A stretch of DNA of 64,000 bases. Source: Panicum virgatum (lineage: Eukaryota > Streptophyta > Magnoliopsida > Poales > Poaceae). Shown here piece after piece: positions 1-12,739 of this stretch; the first letter of the stretch is position 1; the number at the start of each line of letters is the position of its first letter. The DNA lies in contig NC_053147.1 of NCBI RefSeq assembly GCF_016808335.1, forward strand, positions 22,306,913 to 22,370,912, read 5' to 3'. The notes under the pieces are model-generated. The model saw only the letters and a list, made by a program, of their open reading frames with translations, had not been told where the DNA came from and searched no databases. Made by a program: the position numbers and the translations under genes.

Positions 1-1781
1 AGTTGCGATCATTGCGATCCTGCGCGTTCTAGCGCTTGTGTGTTGACCAATTCTGCGTCAACACTTTCATTATTGTTCCTCTTTCTGCTTTGATAAATTG
101 GAGTGGTAGAAACTCGAACAATATAGTGAAGCTATTGCAATTTGCAAAACATTTAGTTGGTCCATACATCAGTCGCCACCGTTTCTGTGGCTTTATGTTA
201 TAAGATTACCGAGTTCTGCGTTCATCAACTCTTCATCAACAAGTGTGTTTTGCTGCCTGGAATCTTGCCTTATGATGAATTAATTATCGGAACGACTGTT
301 GCAGTTTATTGGGAATTACCAAGAAGCTAGTGGAGATAGAACTGGGTGGGGTGCAGGTATATGTGGCATCTGAACTTGTTCTCATAGCTTTGCATGGTCT
401 TTATTTGACTGCAATTCATCTATGTCGCTCTTCATGTGCAGTTGTTGTAGCACAGCTTGTTGCTCTTATTGTAGCTGGCACTGTCCACCGCGTCTGTATC
501 ACAACATGGTACGTTACCTTGAAAACACTTCACTGCTTTTATCGAACCAGCCATCAGCATTTATTGTGTTGAGATTGTCAAGGGAGCTAGTCAACATTCT
601 AATGGAATGTTTGCTTATGAGTTTTTATTTTTTTTTAAAAAATCCAGTGGAGAGAAATAGACATAACATTTCTGATAAAAGAAAACAATTCAGTTGTTTT
701 GTGAGTAAAGGAATTTAAAGTTTAAGTTAAATCGTATGCACAGCAGAATTTTTTGTTACTAAAGCATACAGCAAACATCACATTTGTATTTAATATACCT
801 TTTTCATTTGAACCTGGGTGTGTTTTTAGTGTAAATATATACAACATGCATGTTCAATCTTAAAACCACCTATAAAGTCCACGTTGATAACCCATCCATT
901 GTGTGTTGGTCAGAATCGATATCTGGTCATCCGCTTGATAATCAAGTGCAGTAGCATAACAGTAGAGCACTAGAGCTATATGCAGTATCTAGCCATTTGT
1001 ATGCTGTTGTTAACTGTCTGATGTTGTTATGAATACTACCAGTATTATGTTTACATTGTGCAAAAACTACTGAAAAAGCTACAGCCTCACTGCACTGCTG
1101 TTCATGTGTTTCATGTTTTTTCGATCCTAATAGATGCCTCATGTGGCCAGCACGATGTTTACATTTCTAAGATGGATGGCTACTGGGCTAGTAGCTGCAT
1201 AAAATCTATTTATAAAATGTTATGTTACCGATCGTTCTGTAGTCCCTCTCAGAGTTACAGTGAGTTACCATTGCTTGCAAACTAAAAGTACACCAAATAT
1301 TTGGCAGAACTCAGCCACCTAACAACCATGGTTTCTATGAGAATGCTAGCTATCTGAGATTGGTCAATTATATTTTAGGGCCATGTTGTGGACTTGTGGT
1401 AAGATTTATTGTCAACCATGGCTTTGACATAGCATTGTGGTATTGACAGTTTTATTAGAACTCGCTTTTTCTCTGGTACTTGAGGAATCAGCATTTTTCT
1501 AATTTTATTCATGTTGCACGAAATGGCACTGGCAATGCCCGGTAAAAGTGTGTTGGTGGAACCTATATTGTAATTTCTGGGGTTATTTGCTCTGAAAGAT
1601 CGGGCTGCGGATAGACACCACTGTCACAATATTATAGAGTACTCATCCTAGACCCTAGTATACTTTTCCTTGTTTTGGTTCTCATCCTCTCCCTTGATCA
1701 CAATTCAGTTTTATTTTTTCTGCAGCCTCACATGCACGAACCCTGCAAACAAACTAACCCTTCTGGTTCACTCTGCTGCAG
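1..1781. other. AT-rich non-coding stretch, possibly introns of a gene that begins outside the window
   Basis: This stretch is about 60% AT, with many stop codons in all frames and pyrimidine-rich tracts followed by CAG that look like plant intron ends. The short open frames here (for example 309-572 and 422-718) show no recognisable domain and overlap each other. If the exon proposed at 1782-1872 is real, much of this is its upstream intron sequence; otherwise it is intergenic. Nothing else is supported. Confidence 0.3.
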
Positions 1782-1872
1782 CTTTCTGTTTTCTGCGGGG
1801 CTCCTTTACGAGGTTGACAAGCTCTCCGGCATGACCCTCGCGAGGAGCGAGCCTAAAGTGAGGCGGCACTGA
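1782..1872 (+). CDS. Possible last exon of an unrecognised gene (partial)
   Basis: A pyrimidine-rich tract ending in CTGCTGCAG (to 1781) is followed by a short open stretch ending at a TGA at 1870-1872. Its last residues read GLLYEVDKLSGMTLARSEPK and then VRRH, a well-mixed, charged composition more protein-like than the surrounding frames. GC content rises locally over this stretch, as expected of an exon. The upstream exons cannot be followed with confidence within the window, and I do not recognise the family. It could equally be a chance open frame. An alternative acceptor lies at about 1722-1724. Confidence 0.3.
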
Positions 1873-2812
1873 GCACAGGATAGAAGATCAGAAGCATCGA
1901 TATGCATGTACGAACCATGACTCATTTGTAGATCAAACCGAGATCCCCTGGCCCCCCAGTGGACTCGAACCTCAGCTGAGAATCCTGGATACTGGTGCGA
2001 AACCCCAGCTGAGAATCCTGGATTCTAGTGCGTTCGCGCCGAGGTCACATTCTGATGTTTGTCTGATCCATTGACTAGGTAATATGTACTGTCACACCAT
2101 TTTTCTTGATATCACTTTCCTTTTTGCCGAACTCGCCGTGCATTGCATTCAAGCTTTGTCGTTGGGCTATTTTTCCTTTTGTTTGGGGGTGGTGCGTCGC
2201 GACGCCGTCAATACCTAACCCCGGGAAATTTTCATCCGGGTCTGGGGCTGGGGCTGCCGGGTAAAACCTAAAACGCCTGCGGCGCTGGGTGACATGCGGG
2301 CGGGCGTCGGGCGCGGACCGCTTCCCGGCCGTGCAGCCCCGTCCCTGCGAGGCCGTTCAGCGGGGGATGCGTGCAGGCCGGAGCGGGTCGGCGCGGGGGG
2401 ATTTAGATGAACGAGCTCACGTCACGCAGGCACGAAACAGCCAGGAATCCGGTCGGCAAGGAGAAACCGGGGAGGCCCGAGGCCTTTGGGGCTTGCCGGC
2501 TTGGGCTAACGATTGAGACGTCGGTCGGGCGTGTTGTCCATGGCCGTTTGTACGTGGAGCAGCATCATGCCCCGCTGATTGGACTTTGGATGTTTCGGTC
2601 AGAGCTGGCTGATTGCGAGAGTAGAAAGAAGCCTAGGATCGACGGCGACCAGGATAGGATAGCCAGCCCGATTGACCAAGGAAGGAGGGCAAGGGCTCAA
2701 CCTCCACGCTGTCCTGTCGCGTCCCTCGCCTCTCCCGGCCGCCCTGTGCCCAAAGCTAAGAGGAACAGTCCCCACCCAATCCGATCAGCAAGTCTTCGCA
2801 GTCGCGAGTATC
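1873..2812. other. Intergenic region with a short tandem duplication and a GC-rich block
   Basis: A 27-base unit beginning CAGCTGAGAATCCTGGAT occurs twice with a 33-base period (about 1972-1998 and 2005-2031). From about 2190 to 2800 the DNA is GC-rich and contains an open frame of 146 codons (2407-2847). That frame has no recognisable domain, has low-complexity basic composition and runs into the flanking MITE, so I do not call it a gene. Confidence 0.5.
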
Positions 2813-3137
2813 GGCCTTGTTCAAAACTAGCGCGTATGTTTTTTTGAAAAGAGAATTTCGCATGCATAAAGTACTAAATGGAGTTTATTTGTAAAATTTT
2901 TTTAGGAATGAGTGTAACTTTTCGCGACGAATCTGATGACGGTAATTAATCGATGATTTGCTACAGTGACCATCCTCTAATCGCGCGGTCAAAGTCCTTA
3001 TTAGATTCTTCAGAGTCACTAGCGTGGGGGTTTTGAAGTTGGTTTTTTAAACTGGTTTTGTTTGACACTGTAATTAGTGGTCAAAATATCACTATTCACT
3101 AGCACGCTACAAAACTAATACAAACCAAACAAGGCCA
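2813..3137. mobile_element. MITE with GGCCTTGTT-type inverted ends
   Basis: The segment opens with GGCCTTGTTCAAAACTAGCG and closes with a sequence whose reverse complement begins GGCCTTGTTTGGTTTGTATT. That gives about 9 perfect terminal inverted bases with weaker similarity beyond. It is about 325 bp, AT-rich and non-coding, and has the internal pattern (CGACGAATCT, then AATTAAT, then GCTACAGT) seen in the other MITEs of this window. I could not settle a target-site duplication, so the superfamily is left open. Confidence 0.65.
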
Positions 3138-3771
3138 ATCGCGGCCTTCATCCCTGCCGGACGGCAGGGACCCTGAACCCTCGATACCACTTCAACCGCA
3201 GCACGTAATATAATACGCACCGGGCTGCGGCGCATTACCCCCGATCCTTCGCTTAGATTAGTCGCGTAAGCCTGGCCGTCGTCGAAACTCTAAACAAGAC
3301 GCAACCGGACGTTGGTTGGTTGGACTGTAGCTTAGCTGACGGCACCATCAGAAGAGCGCCCAACTGCACGAGGATTATCATTAGTACTTAATAAAAGGGG
3401 AAAAGCCGGGCGATGCAGACGCGGGTAATCACAATTAAGCCAGTGCGCAATTAATCCTCGGGGCTCGGCTACATGCCACCAATCAGTCGCCGAGCAAAAG
3501 GATTAATAGCAAAAGAAGAAAAAGCGGGAAACGTGCTGGCATCAGCGCCCCGGTTCGTAGTCGTTCCTGCGTCCCCTTTGACCGGCGCCGCAGCGCGACA
3601 TGGATGAGTACTAGCTCTGAACGCATGGGCTCGCGTCCGCCATTTGCTTGGGTTGACCTCTTCCCTCCCTCCGCGTGCGGGACGCAGCCGGGGACCCGGG
3701 GGGGGGAGGGGTGGAGGTAGGAGAAGAGGAAATGCGGTTGGTGCCGCCGCCGGCTCCGCATTCAACGCGCG
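3138..3771 (+). promoter_or_regulatory. Upstream region of the LRR receptor kinase gene
   Basis: This gene-free stretch lies between a MITE and the TATA box of the receptor kinase. It contains a run of eight G at about 3700 and becomes very GC-rich after 3540. Open frames on the minus strand (3469-3783) are low-complexity shadows of this composition. No specific operator could be identified by eye. Confidence 0.4.
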
Positions 3772-3778
3772 TATAAAC
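3772..3778 (+). promoter_or_regulatory. Probable TATA box of the LRR receptor kinase gene
   Basis: TATAAAC sits in GC-rich surroundings about 217 bases before the chosen ATG. This fits a transcript start near 3805 and a 5' leader of about 190 bases. Confidence 0.55.
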
Positions 3779-3994
3779 GGCACAGCGCGGCTCGGTCGCG
3801 TGGACTTGAGAGGGCTCTCGCCTCGGCTTTACAACTTGCCATCCACGACCTCGCGCGCGGCCATCTCTTCTCCGATTACTCTCTTCTTAGCTGGCCTCGC
3901 GACAGGACGAGAGGGGAGGGAGACGGAAGAGGCGTCGCGGCGGGCGAGCGAGCGTGCTTCCGTTTGCTCCGATCGCCGGCGCTCCGTGCGCGGG

Positions 3995-6900
3995 ATGGAG
4001 GCGGCGACGCGGCGGCCGGCCACGGCCCCGCCGCCGCTGGTGATGCTGGTGTTGCTGCTGCTGGCGGCGGGCGTTCCGTCAGGCTTCGGCGCCATCAATC
4101 CTCAAGATGGTTAGTGGACTCCGGTCAACGTACCCTGCATCTCGCAGCGCGGCTTCTTCGTCCTTCCTTCGATTCCCGTTTTCACTGCCAGCCCAAGGAG
4201 ATTCTGATCCAAGACTTGCTAGCTTCTCTTACAAGCTTGCCCCTGTTTTTTTTTCAAAACCTTTGTTTTGCAGCTTCTGCGCTCAACTCCCTCAAGAGCC
4301 AATGGACGAACGCCCCGTCGAGCTGGTCCTCGGCGAGCGACCCCTGCGACGGGGGGTGGGACGGCGTCATGTGCAGCAACGGCAGGGTCACGTCGCTGTG
4401 AGTGCCGCGCGCCCTCGCCTTAGCTACCTGCATCCATCGATCGCGCGCTGTCGCCACGCGACTACGCGAGGCGAGCACCTCCTCTGAACGAACGGGTCCT
4501 CATCATCCGCATGCGTTCTTTGTTTTGTTTGCTCTGCAGGAGGCTGTCAAGTGTCAACATTCAGGGCACGCTCAGCGACAGCATCGGCCAGCTCAGCCAG
4601 CTCATGTATCTGTAAGTCACACCTCTCTCGCCTGCTCTCCCGACGTCGAGATCATTAGCTGAGAAAGTGAAACACCATGATTCGCGACATTTCGGCTTGG
4701 ATGATGCTATAGCGTTTCAGAGGATTCGGGATAGGATGGTTTTGAATCGGTCAGAACTCTTTAGATGAATTTTTCTTCTAGGCTTCTAGCTTAGCTTATA
4801 AACTCTGCTTCCTCCAGGCTTGACCAATTCAAGTTTGACAGGTTGTAGGCTCTGACCAATCTTCTAGATCAAATCAACATGGATTAGGATACTTTTGTTA
4901 GCATGGACAGGTTATCGGAAATTTAGTAAAAAAAAATAAATATGAATGTATATTGGAGCAAAAATGGTCTGTCAATTTCTTAAATAAAAATGATTTATCT
5001 GCACTAGTGAAAGTGCATTCTGGCTCACAACACACGCGTTTGCAGGGATGTTTCATTCAACATTGGTCTTGGCGGTACGATGCCCGCTTCGATTGGGAGC
5101 CTGTCTGAGCTTAGCATACTGTATGAGCTGCACAACTCTTGTTCTCCATCCTATCTTTCCTTGTGAAACATTCTCCAAACAGGCTGACTGACATGCGTAA
5201 TTGTGACTTTACTTGTCAGGATCCTGGCTGGCTGCAGCTTCACAGGAAGCATTCCACAAGAACTAGGCAACCTAAAACAACTCACGTTCCTGTGAGTACT
5301 GCTAGTTTGTATATTCATCCATTTTATTTCTCGTTTCTTGCACTCGACATACAAAAGATTATTAACTGGTTTTGTCACGCATTCGCTTTAGAGCGCTGAA
5401 CTCAAACAAGTTTACGGGCAAAATTCCGGCTTCACTCGGTTTACTCACGAACCTCAACTGGTTCGATCTGGCTGATAACCAGCTCACTGGATCAATACCG
5501 ATCTCAACGGCAACCACGCCAGGACTTGACCTACTTACCAACACACAGCACTTGTAAGTGATGCCAATCTTATTTTCTTCACTTGTAATATCTGCACCTC
5601 CTTTCCGTTTATTTCATATTTATAAATTCTAATCGATGAACAGCCATTTCAACAAGAACCAGTTATCTGGAACGCTTACAGGCCTCTTCAACTCCAACAT
5701 GACTCTGATTCACATGTAAGGGGTCACAAGAGTTTCGTTTCATAGTTTATATCATGTCGTGTAGTGAATCCTGCTAACTCGTTTTGTCATCTATGTCAGA
5801 CTGTTTGATAGCAATCAATTTACTGGCCCAATCCCAGCAGAGCTAGGGGGCGTTACAACACTTCAGGTTCTGTAAGTATCTTAGAATCAGGGGACTTCAA
5901 GTTTTTTTTCTCACAAACATTGTTTTATCATATTTTCCTTTTTAGCAAATTTTTGTCATATATTTGACCTGCTTTGTCTCTTTGACAGCCGACTTGATAG
6001 GAACGGTTTTGCGGGCGCAGTTCCTCCCAGCCTTAGCAGTTTGGTAAATCTAAATGAACTGTAAGTGGCCTATGACCTTAAACAATCTGTTATATAAGAT
6101 GGCGGCCTTTTTTAAAAAAAATCTTTTGCAGGAACTTGGCAAGCAACCGGCTTACTGGATCACTACCAGATCTCAGCAGCATGGCCAAATTAAATGTTGT
6201 GTAAGAAACTTTTTATTATAATACCCTGCCACTTTGTTGGTTCATATAAATTGCCTGGATAATTACTGATGAATCCGTTCATTCATGACCAGAGATTTAA
6301 GCAACAACACGTTTACTGTTTCAGTAGCCCCAGATTGGTTCACGACTTTAACATCCCTCACCTCTATGTGAGTTATCATAGACTATTCACTCTTCAAACA
6401 ATCCTTGTTGTGATATTTTGCACTCATCCTTTTGTTTTCTGATGTTTTAGGTCAATAACTGGTGGACAACTTACTGGCGAGGTCCCTAAGGGTCTCTTCA
6501 GATTGCCCCAGCTGCAGCAAGTGTAATGTTTCTGGCAACTTATACTGAAAAAATGAGTTAATTAACCAAAAGGAAAAAAATTAAGTTGACCATTTTTTGT
6601 CGCTGATCAAACAGTGTGCTGAGCAACAACGCATTCAATGGAACGCTTGAGATCACAGGCAGCATCAACAAACAACTGCAGTCTATTAACCTCATGAATA
6701 ACCGTATCATCGCTGGCAATATTACCACAAGCTACAACAAGACTCTGGTGTAAGAACCTGCACACTCAGCCTAAGTGCCACCACAAGTGCTTTTTTTTTC
6801 TTTCTATCCAACCAATTCAGAAACACCTCATTTCTTGTTTTCAAACCTTCATGCAGTCTATTTGGGAACCCGGTGTGCTTCGACCCAGATTTCCCCAGAA

Positions 6901-9334
6901 AATCCTTCTGCAGCATGCAGCAGGAGAACATGATAGCATACGCCACCAGCCTGAGCAAATGTTCCTCGCAAGCTTCATGTTCCAATGATCAGAGTTTGAA
7001 CCCGGCAAACTGTGGATGCGCCTACCCCTACACCGGGAAGATGGTTTTCAGAGCGCCCTTCTTCACAGACCTGACGAACAGCGACACCTTTCAGCAGCTG
7101 GAGACAAGCCTCACGACGCAGCTGTCTCTGCGTGATGGCTCAGTGTTCCTGTCCAATATCCACTTCGACGGTGACAACTACCTTCAGGCTCAGGTGAAGC
7201 TGTTCCCGTCGTCAGGGCTGTCCTTCAACGTGTCTGATCTGATACGGATAGGCTTTGATCTGAGCAACCAGACTTACAAACCACCAAAAAATTTTGGACC
7301 TTATTTCTTCATCGCAGACCCGTATGCCCCTTTGGCAGGTACTTTAGCTTCACCATCCAGAACTCCCATCTATATATATTTTTTTTTTGGAAAAACACGA
7401 TGAAGAATAAGTTCTGTGGAGCTATGAAACTCACTGCGATGTTCTGTGTCAGGTGCTTCTTCTCCTGGTGGTAAGAAATCACAGATCAGCACAGGTGCCA
7501 TTGCTGGAATTGCTGCAGCCGGTGGACTACTTGTGATTGCCCTCATTACCATGGTATTATTTGCTTTACGACAGAAAAGAAGGGCTAATGAAGCAGTGAC
7601 AGGACGAAGTGACCCTTTCGGTAAGGGCTTTCAAAAGTTATTTGCATTTCAATTCCTATTATGTTACCGAAACATCTTTAAATAATCCTGAACCGATGAA
7701 CATAGAAGATTGCCATGGTTTGAGTTTCTCTTAGTTCACGTCACTACTTGCTAAAGAGTAACAGTACTTGAACTGAAGACTGAACTGAATTGTGTTTTAA
7801 AATTGCAGCTTCATGGGGAGTCTCTCAGAAAGACAGTGGAGGGGCTCCACAGCTGAAAGGAGCAAGGAACTTCTCTTTTACTGAACTGAGGAACTGCACC
7901 AACAATTTCTCAGACACCCATGAGATAGGCTCAGGAGGCTATGGCAAGGTATCAAACAAAAACAACTCACTGTTCAGGTCTCTTAAAGAGGGCCTGCACC
8001 AACAGTTAAAACAGTTATACCATAGGACCTAAATCCAATAGCTGGCTTCTGCGTACACTTCAAAAAAAAAAGGCAACTTACAAAATATCAAAAATTGGTA
8101 CATTCAAAAGGTGTACAAAGGAACACTTGTGGATGGAACGCGGGTGGCGATAAAGCGAGCAGAGCGAGGATCAATGCAAGGCGTGGTGGAGTTCAAGAAC
8201 GAGATCGAGCTGCTCTCCAGGGTTCATCACCGGAACCTGGTGAGCCTGATCGGCTTCTGCTACGAACAAGGGGAGCAGATGCTGGTGTACGAGTACGTCT
8301 CCAACGGAACACTCAGAGAGAACTTGCTAGGTAATTCGACAAAACTACCCCCCACACAACACTGTCAGAGATTTTCCATCTCTTGTGCAATCAAAGCAAT
8401 CATCAGTCGATCCAACCTGCGTATGTGCACGGCCATGTGCAGTGAGAGGGACGTACCTGGACTGGAAGAAGAGGCTCAGGATCGCGCTCGGGTCGGCGAG
8501 GGGGCTCGCGTACCTTCACGAGCTCGCCGACCCGCCCATCATCCACCGGGACGTCAAGTCCACCAACATCCTCCTCGACGACCACCTCAAGGCCAAGGTC
8601 GCCGACTTCGGCCTCTCCAAGCTCGTCGCGGACACCCAGAAGGGCCACGTCTCCACTCAAGTGAAGGGAACACTGGTGAGCAACCATGATCACTCTCATT
8701 CGATCGTGCATAAGTTAAAAGTCCGTGCACAGTAGTGGAAACATCATGTATAGAAACCTAATGAAAATGTTAGTTTTCTGATCATAAAAAAACTTCTTAT
8801 TAACTGAAGCATGTAAAATTGATTGGTGCTTCTTGATGATAGGGTTACTTGGACCCGGAGTACTACATGACGCAGCAGCTGTCGGAGAAGAGCGACGTGT
8901 ACAGCTTCGGGGTGGTGATGCTGGAGCTGGTGAGCGGGCGGCAGCCGATCGAGAGCGGCAAGTACATCGTGCGCGAGGTCCGGCTGGCCATGGACCCCAG
9001 CGACCGCGACTACTACGGCCTGCGGGGGCTCCTCGACCCGGCGATCCGGGAGTCGGCGCGCACCGCCGGGTTCCGGCGGTTCGTGCAGCTGGCGATGCGG
9101 TGCGTGGACGAGTCGGCGGTGGCGCGGCCAGGCATGGGCGAGGTGGTGAAGGAGATCGAGGCCATGCTGCAGAACGAGGCGTCCGGCGCCGACGGGGCCA
9201 GCTCCGCGGGCTCGTCGGCCAACGAGTTCGACGGCGCGCGCGCGCACCCCTACAGCGACGCCGAGATCACGAGAGGGTCGTACGGGGACAACGGGTCCGA
9301 GTACATGCCCTACTTCGAGGTCAAGCCCAAGTAG
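3995..9334 (+). CDS. LRR-VIII-1 receptor-like kinase, HPCA1/At5g49760 type
   Basis: Nineteen exons join in frame to 973 aa: 3995-4109, 4274-4397, 4540-4611, 5046-5120, 5220-5291, 5392-5553, 5644-5715, 5800-5871, 5989-6060, 6132-6200, 6293-6367, 6451-6522, 6615-6749, 6857-7338, 7453-7620, 7809-7948, 8111-8330, 8443-8675, 8843-9334. Order: signal peptide (about 1-33); LRR N-terminal cap (about 38-80); leucine-rich repeats mostly one per exon of 69-75 bp (80-395); a cysteine-rich juxtamembrane domain (about 396-556) with a CGCAYPY motif; one membrane helix (about 570-592); cytosolic kinase with glycine loop GSGGYGK (653-659), VAIK lysine 674, HRDVKSTN (767-774) and DFG (787-789). It is therefore an RD-type, probably active kinase. 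The family includes Arabidopsis HPCA1/CARD1, which senses extracellular hydrogen peroxide or quinones and triggers calcium influx. Whether this copy does the same is inference. The tail after the kinase is Ser/Gly-rich and probably disordered. Confidence 0.95.
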
Positions 9335-9557
9335 AAAATTCTGGGGTGTCCTTGCTTCCCATTGCAACAACCCCCGGCCATTCGTTTTGCTGCAGCTTGT
9401 GGATGAAATTGTAGATTTTTACGTGATGTGTATATCCATTGGTTTGCTTGTCCAGTTCTTTTTACCATGCTACTCGCCGTGAGACGACACGAATTGTACA
9501 TGCCTACAAATATGCATTTGCAAGAAATTTACTTTACTTTTGGGTCTGTCTATATCA
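9335..9557 (+). other. 3' flank of the receptor kinase gene, with the left copy of a short repeat
   Basis: This is the probable 3' UTR and flank. The segment at about 9492-9537, containing GTACATGCCTACAAATATGC and TTTGCAAGAAATTTACT, recurs with few changes at about 13748-13794, just beyond the transposon inserted to the right. Confidence 0.6.
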
Positions 9558-9859
9558 TACTCGGGTGATTTGGGGGGCTATGACACTCAAGTGACCAAAG
9601 AGAACAAATCACACGGATCAGATAAAAAGAAAAACCGAGTGAAACAAAGACTAGTCTCACCCGAGTGAGCAAGACAACCAAATCACTCGAATGTATGTAA
9701 ACAACCAAAACTGAGTGATTCAGGTACACAAATCACTCAAAATAAGATATACGTCCAAAAAATGAAAAATAACATAATATAAATAGAAAAAATGCAACTT
9801 AGAAGAAAATTGAACCAAAATCCACGATTTGAATAAGTGGATCTGATCCAATAGAAGGC

Positions 9860-10290
9860 AGAATAAAACCACTAAAACGCCAAATGGCAAATACCAAATG
9901 CCAGAATAAACAAAATATTTCTATAGTACACAAAATAACATAACTTTTGAGCACTGTGGTAAACCCCTCAAATGTCAAATGCCAAATAGCAGATGCCAAA
10001 ATGACATAATAAACAAAATATTTCTATAGTACACAAAATGCAAAAGGCAAATACAGAATTTACAAAATATTTATATGGATTACAAAAAATCAGATTTTTT
10101 TGGGGGCAGTGTGTAATCCCACAAATGCAAAAGGCAAATACAACAACAACATAGATTTTTTTCCCAAGCAAGTTGGGGTAGGCTAAAAGGCAAATACAGA
10201 ATTTACAAAATATTTTTATGAATTACAAAAATTCATAATTTTTTGGGGAGCAGTGTGTAATCCCACAAATGCAAAAGGCAAATGAACAAA
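9860..10290. repeat. Imperfect tandem repeats inside the CACTA-like element
   Basis: Three to four degenerate copies of a unit of about 110-130 bases contain AAAGGCAAATACAGAATTTA, then CAAAATATTT, then GCAGTGTGTAATCCCACAAA. One copy is split by a short insert (about 10141-10185) with the sequence CCCAAGCAAGTTGGGGTAGG, a motif I recognise as common in grass repetitive DNA. Confidence 0.55.
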
Positions 10291-12739
10291 CCAGAAAAAA
10301 TTGAGCACTCTAACCATAAGTAATACAGCTAATTACACCGAAAATATATATAGATTACAGTATTATGAATACTGTAATTTTTATCGAAATGCACTGTCGT
10401 ATTGGAAGGATGAGGTAATTCAATAGAAGAATCAACAGGGAAAGACTTGACTCCAAAAGGAACACCAAGAACTAGATGGACAAATTCTTTACTAAGTGAT
10501 ATAACCTTACAATACATTTCAAATCTGATATTTGCTTAAAACAAAAAATAACATTACACTGAATCATAGAAAATTCAAAAAATACCTGGCAAATATAAAG
10601 ATGGACAGATTAACAAATTTTTACTATGGTTTGTCAAACTACAAATTAGCTGGGGATGTACTTAAACCCGGAAGATGCAAATGAAAAGAACAATGACCAG
10701 CACCTAAATTGTATGGAAGTGGCATTGCACTATCATTTACATGATAACATAGTACAAATGACGGTCCATTTGACACTGTCATTGAAACAATATTGTGTTG
10801 TCAATAATAAACAAACTAAGATATCGTCTTCATGAAAGTAGCTCAACTAGAAGCAAGCTGTAACTTCCTAGCAAATAGATGATCATCACACTCCAACAGA
10901 ACCAATGCCACCTCATTGCTTCACTCCTCAAGGGCCCGAACCATAAATAAATGCACACAAGCAGTTCATTGGGGAACAATTCAAACATCAGGGATCCTAA
11001 CGAGTCTAGAGAGAATAGGTAAATGGAGAAACCAACAAATGACATGCAACATAAATTCCTTGCACTTGCCATGAAATTTATAGCATCTTCACTGATGAAT
11101 AGACCAGGGCAAAATTCTCCAAGATGAACCACAAAAAGTTTATAATTTCTATATCCCAAAATGGAATTGGTCACAAAAAATAACCCTATACATGCTAGCA
11201 TTCTCCCAGCCACCTTCATGAGGGCCATAAACAACATTCTGATGAACTAATCCATAGGCCACATACCTCAAACTTGTTAACAAACACAAGGGGGCATCCA
11301 TGTTACTATCAGCATCTCGACATCCAAATACAAACAAAAGGGTAATAATTTACGCCTCGATTACATTGAAATGACAGTGTAGTTGGTGGTGTAAAGATAG
11401 TAAGAGCTAACTGTAAGTTCACAAAGTTGATGGTTTAAAGTTGCAGATATGAAAATATCATCAGATGTCAAGCATCTTAATCAAAGTTGAAGGCTGATAT
11501 TCACAGCAGTTGGAGGTTGACATGAAAATAACAAATGATTATGTCAGATAATACAGAGTTCAAAGAAAGTTAGGGAAGGCATCTATTCAAACAAAAAAGG
11601 GAAATGATATCAATTCACATAGAAATGATACTATTATCAATTGTTGAATATTAGAAAGTATGAGTTGTGTCTACTATATGCAAAATTCATATACATTATT
11701 GATGACAGTTATTTAACTAAGAAATGACAGGAAATGAAACATTGCCAAATCGACTAGTGTAAACTGTCAAGCTTCAATTATTGAAATACAGATATAGATG
11801 CATATAAATATATCATATATAGATGACATAGTAGATAGAAATTCAGCTTCTATGTGCATAAAAAAAGTTGTAAGATATACGGAAATCTATTTGTTCTATT
11901 AGAGATCAAAACTCTTAAAAATTACAACACGATTACCACCACTCAACCTCCACTCTCCCCTACCTTTGAAAGTTAACTTGTTACCTATTGACAGTTATCT
12001 TATATAGATTATACAATGAATATTGCACTATAAAAATAATGATTACCAACTGTAACTAAAATACTAGAACTCAAGGTATGAATAAAGAGGATAAGAATAT
12101 TTTAATCTATCACCCGTGCATGTAATTAACACATCAAAGATGGCAGCAACTTTTAGAAGAAAAACATTATGGCATTGAGAAAAAAACATTAACCTAGAAC
12201 TGAAACAATGTAATTGATGAACAAGATATTTAGTAGTAGTAACTGAAACAATGCTTAAGCTTTTCATGTCATTGTCCCTACAAATTCACAGACACAAGGA
12301 GCATCGTCCACCATACTAAGGTTATTAGGAGCATCATCCACCATATTAAGCTTATCATCATTAGAAAAAAAAACTCTATAGGAACTAGGAATACTAGATT
12401 GATAGTTGTAAGTTCGTTGCAAAGGCAATTCAGCTTGGCTGTGTCTCAACCTAGATGCATGTAACATAGTGAATTGGATAGTCGAAATATAGACTAGAGA
12501 AGCTGCAAATGTAATTCAGGCACCGCAGATAAGAGAAATGACTGCTATAACTATATACACAAAAAAGAAATATAGTTGCATCATGATCTGGGAATACTAG
12601 AAGAACACCACAAAAAATGTGACACACAACACATTTTCCATTTTGAGTTAAAAACTCAAATAAAAGAACAAAACCATATAACCCTATCAAATTGTCCTCA
12701 CATATCTAAGAGACTAAAATGTCTGGTGGTGCGGCATGA

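Noticed and set aside
2407..2847. 146-codon open frame
   Set aside because: No domain, runs into a MITE and has no exon partners or promoter.
9860..10290. CRISPR-like or satellite array
   Set aside because: The repeats are long, degenerate and few, inside a transposon; this is a eukaryotic genome.
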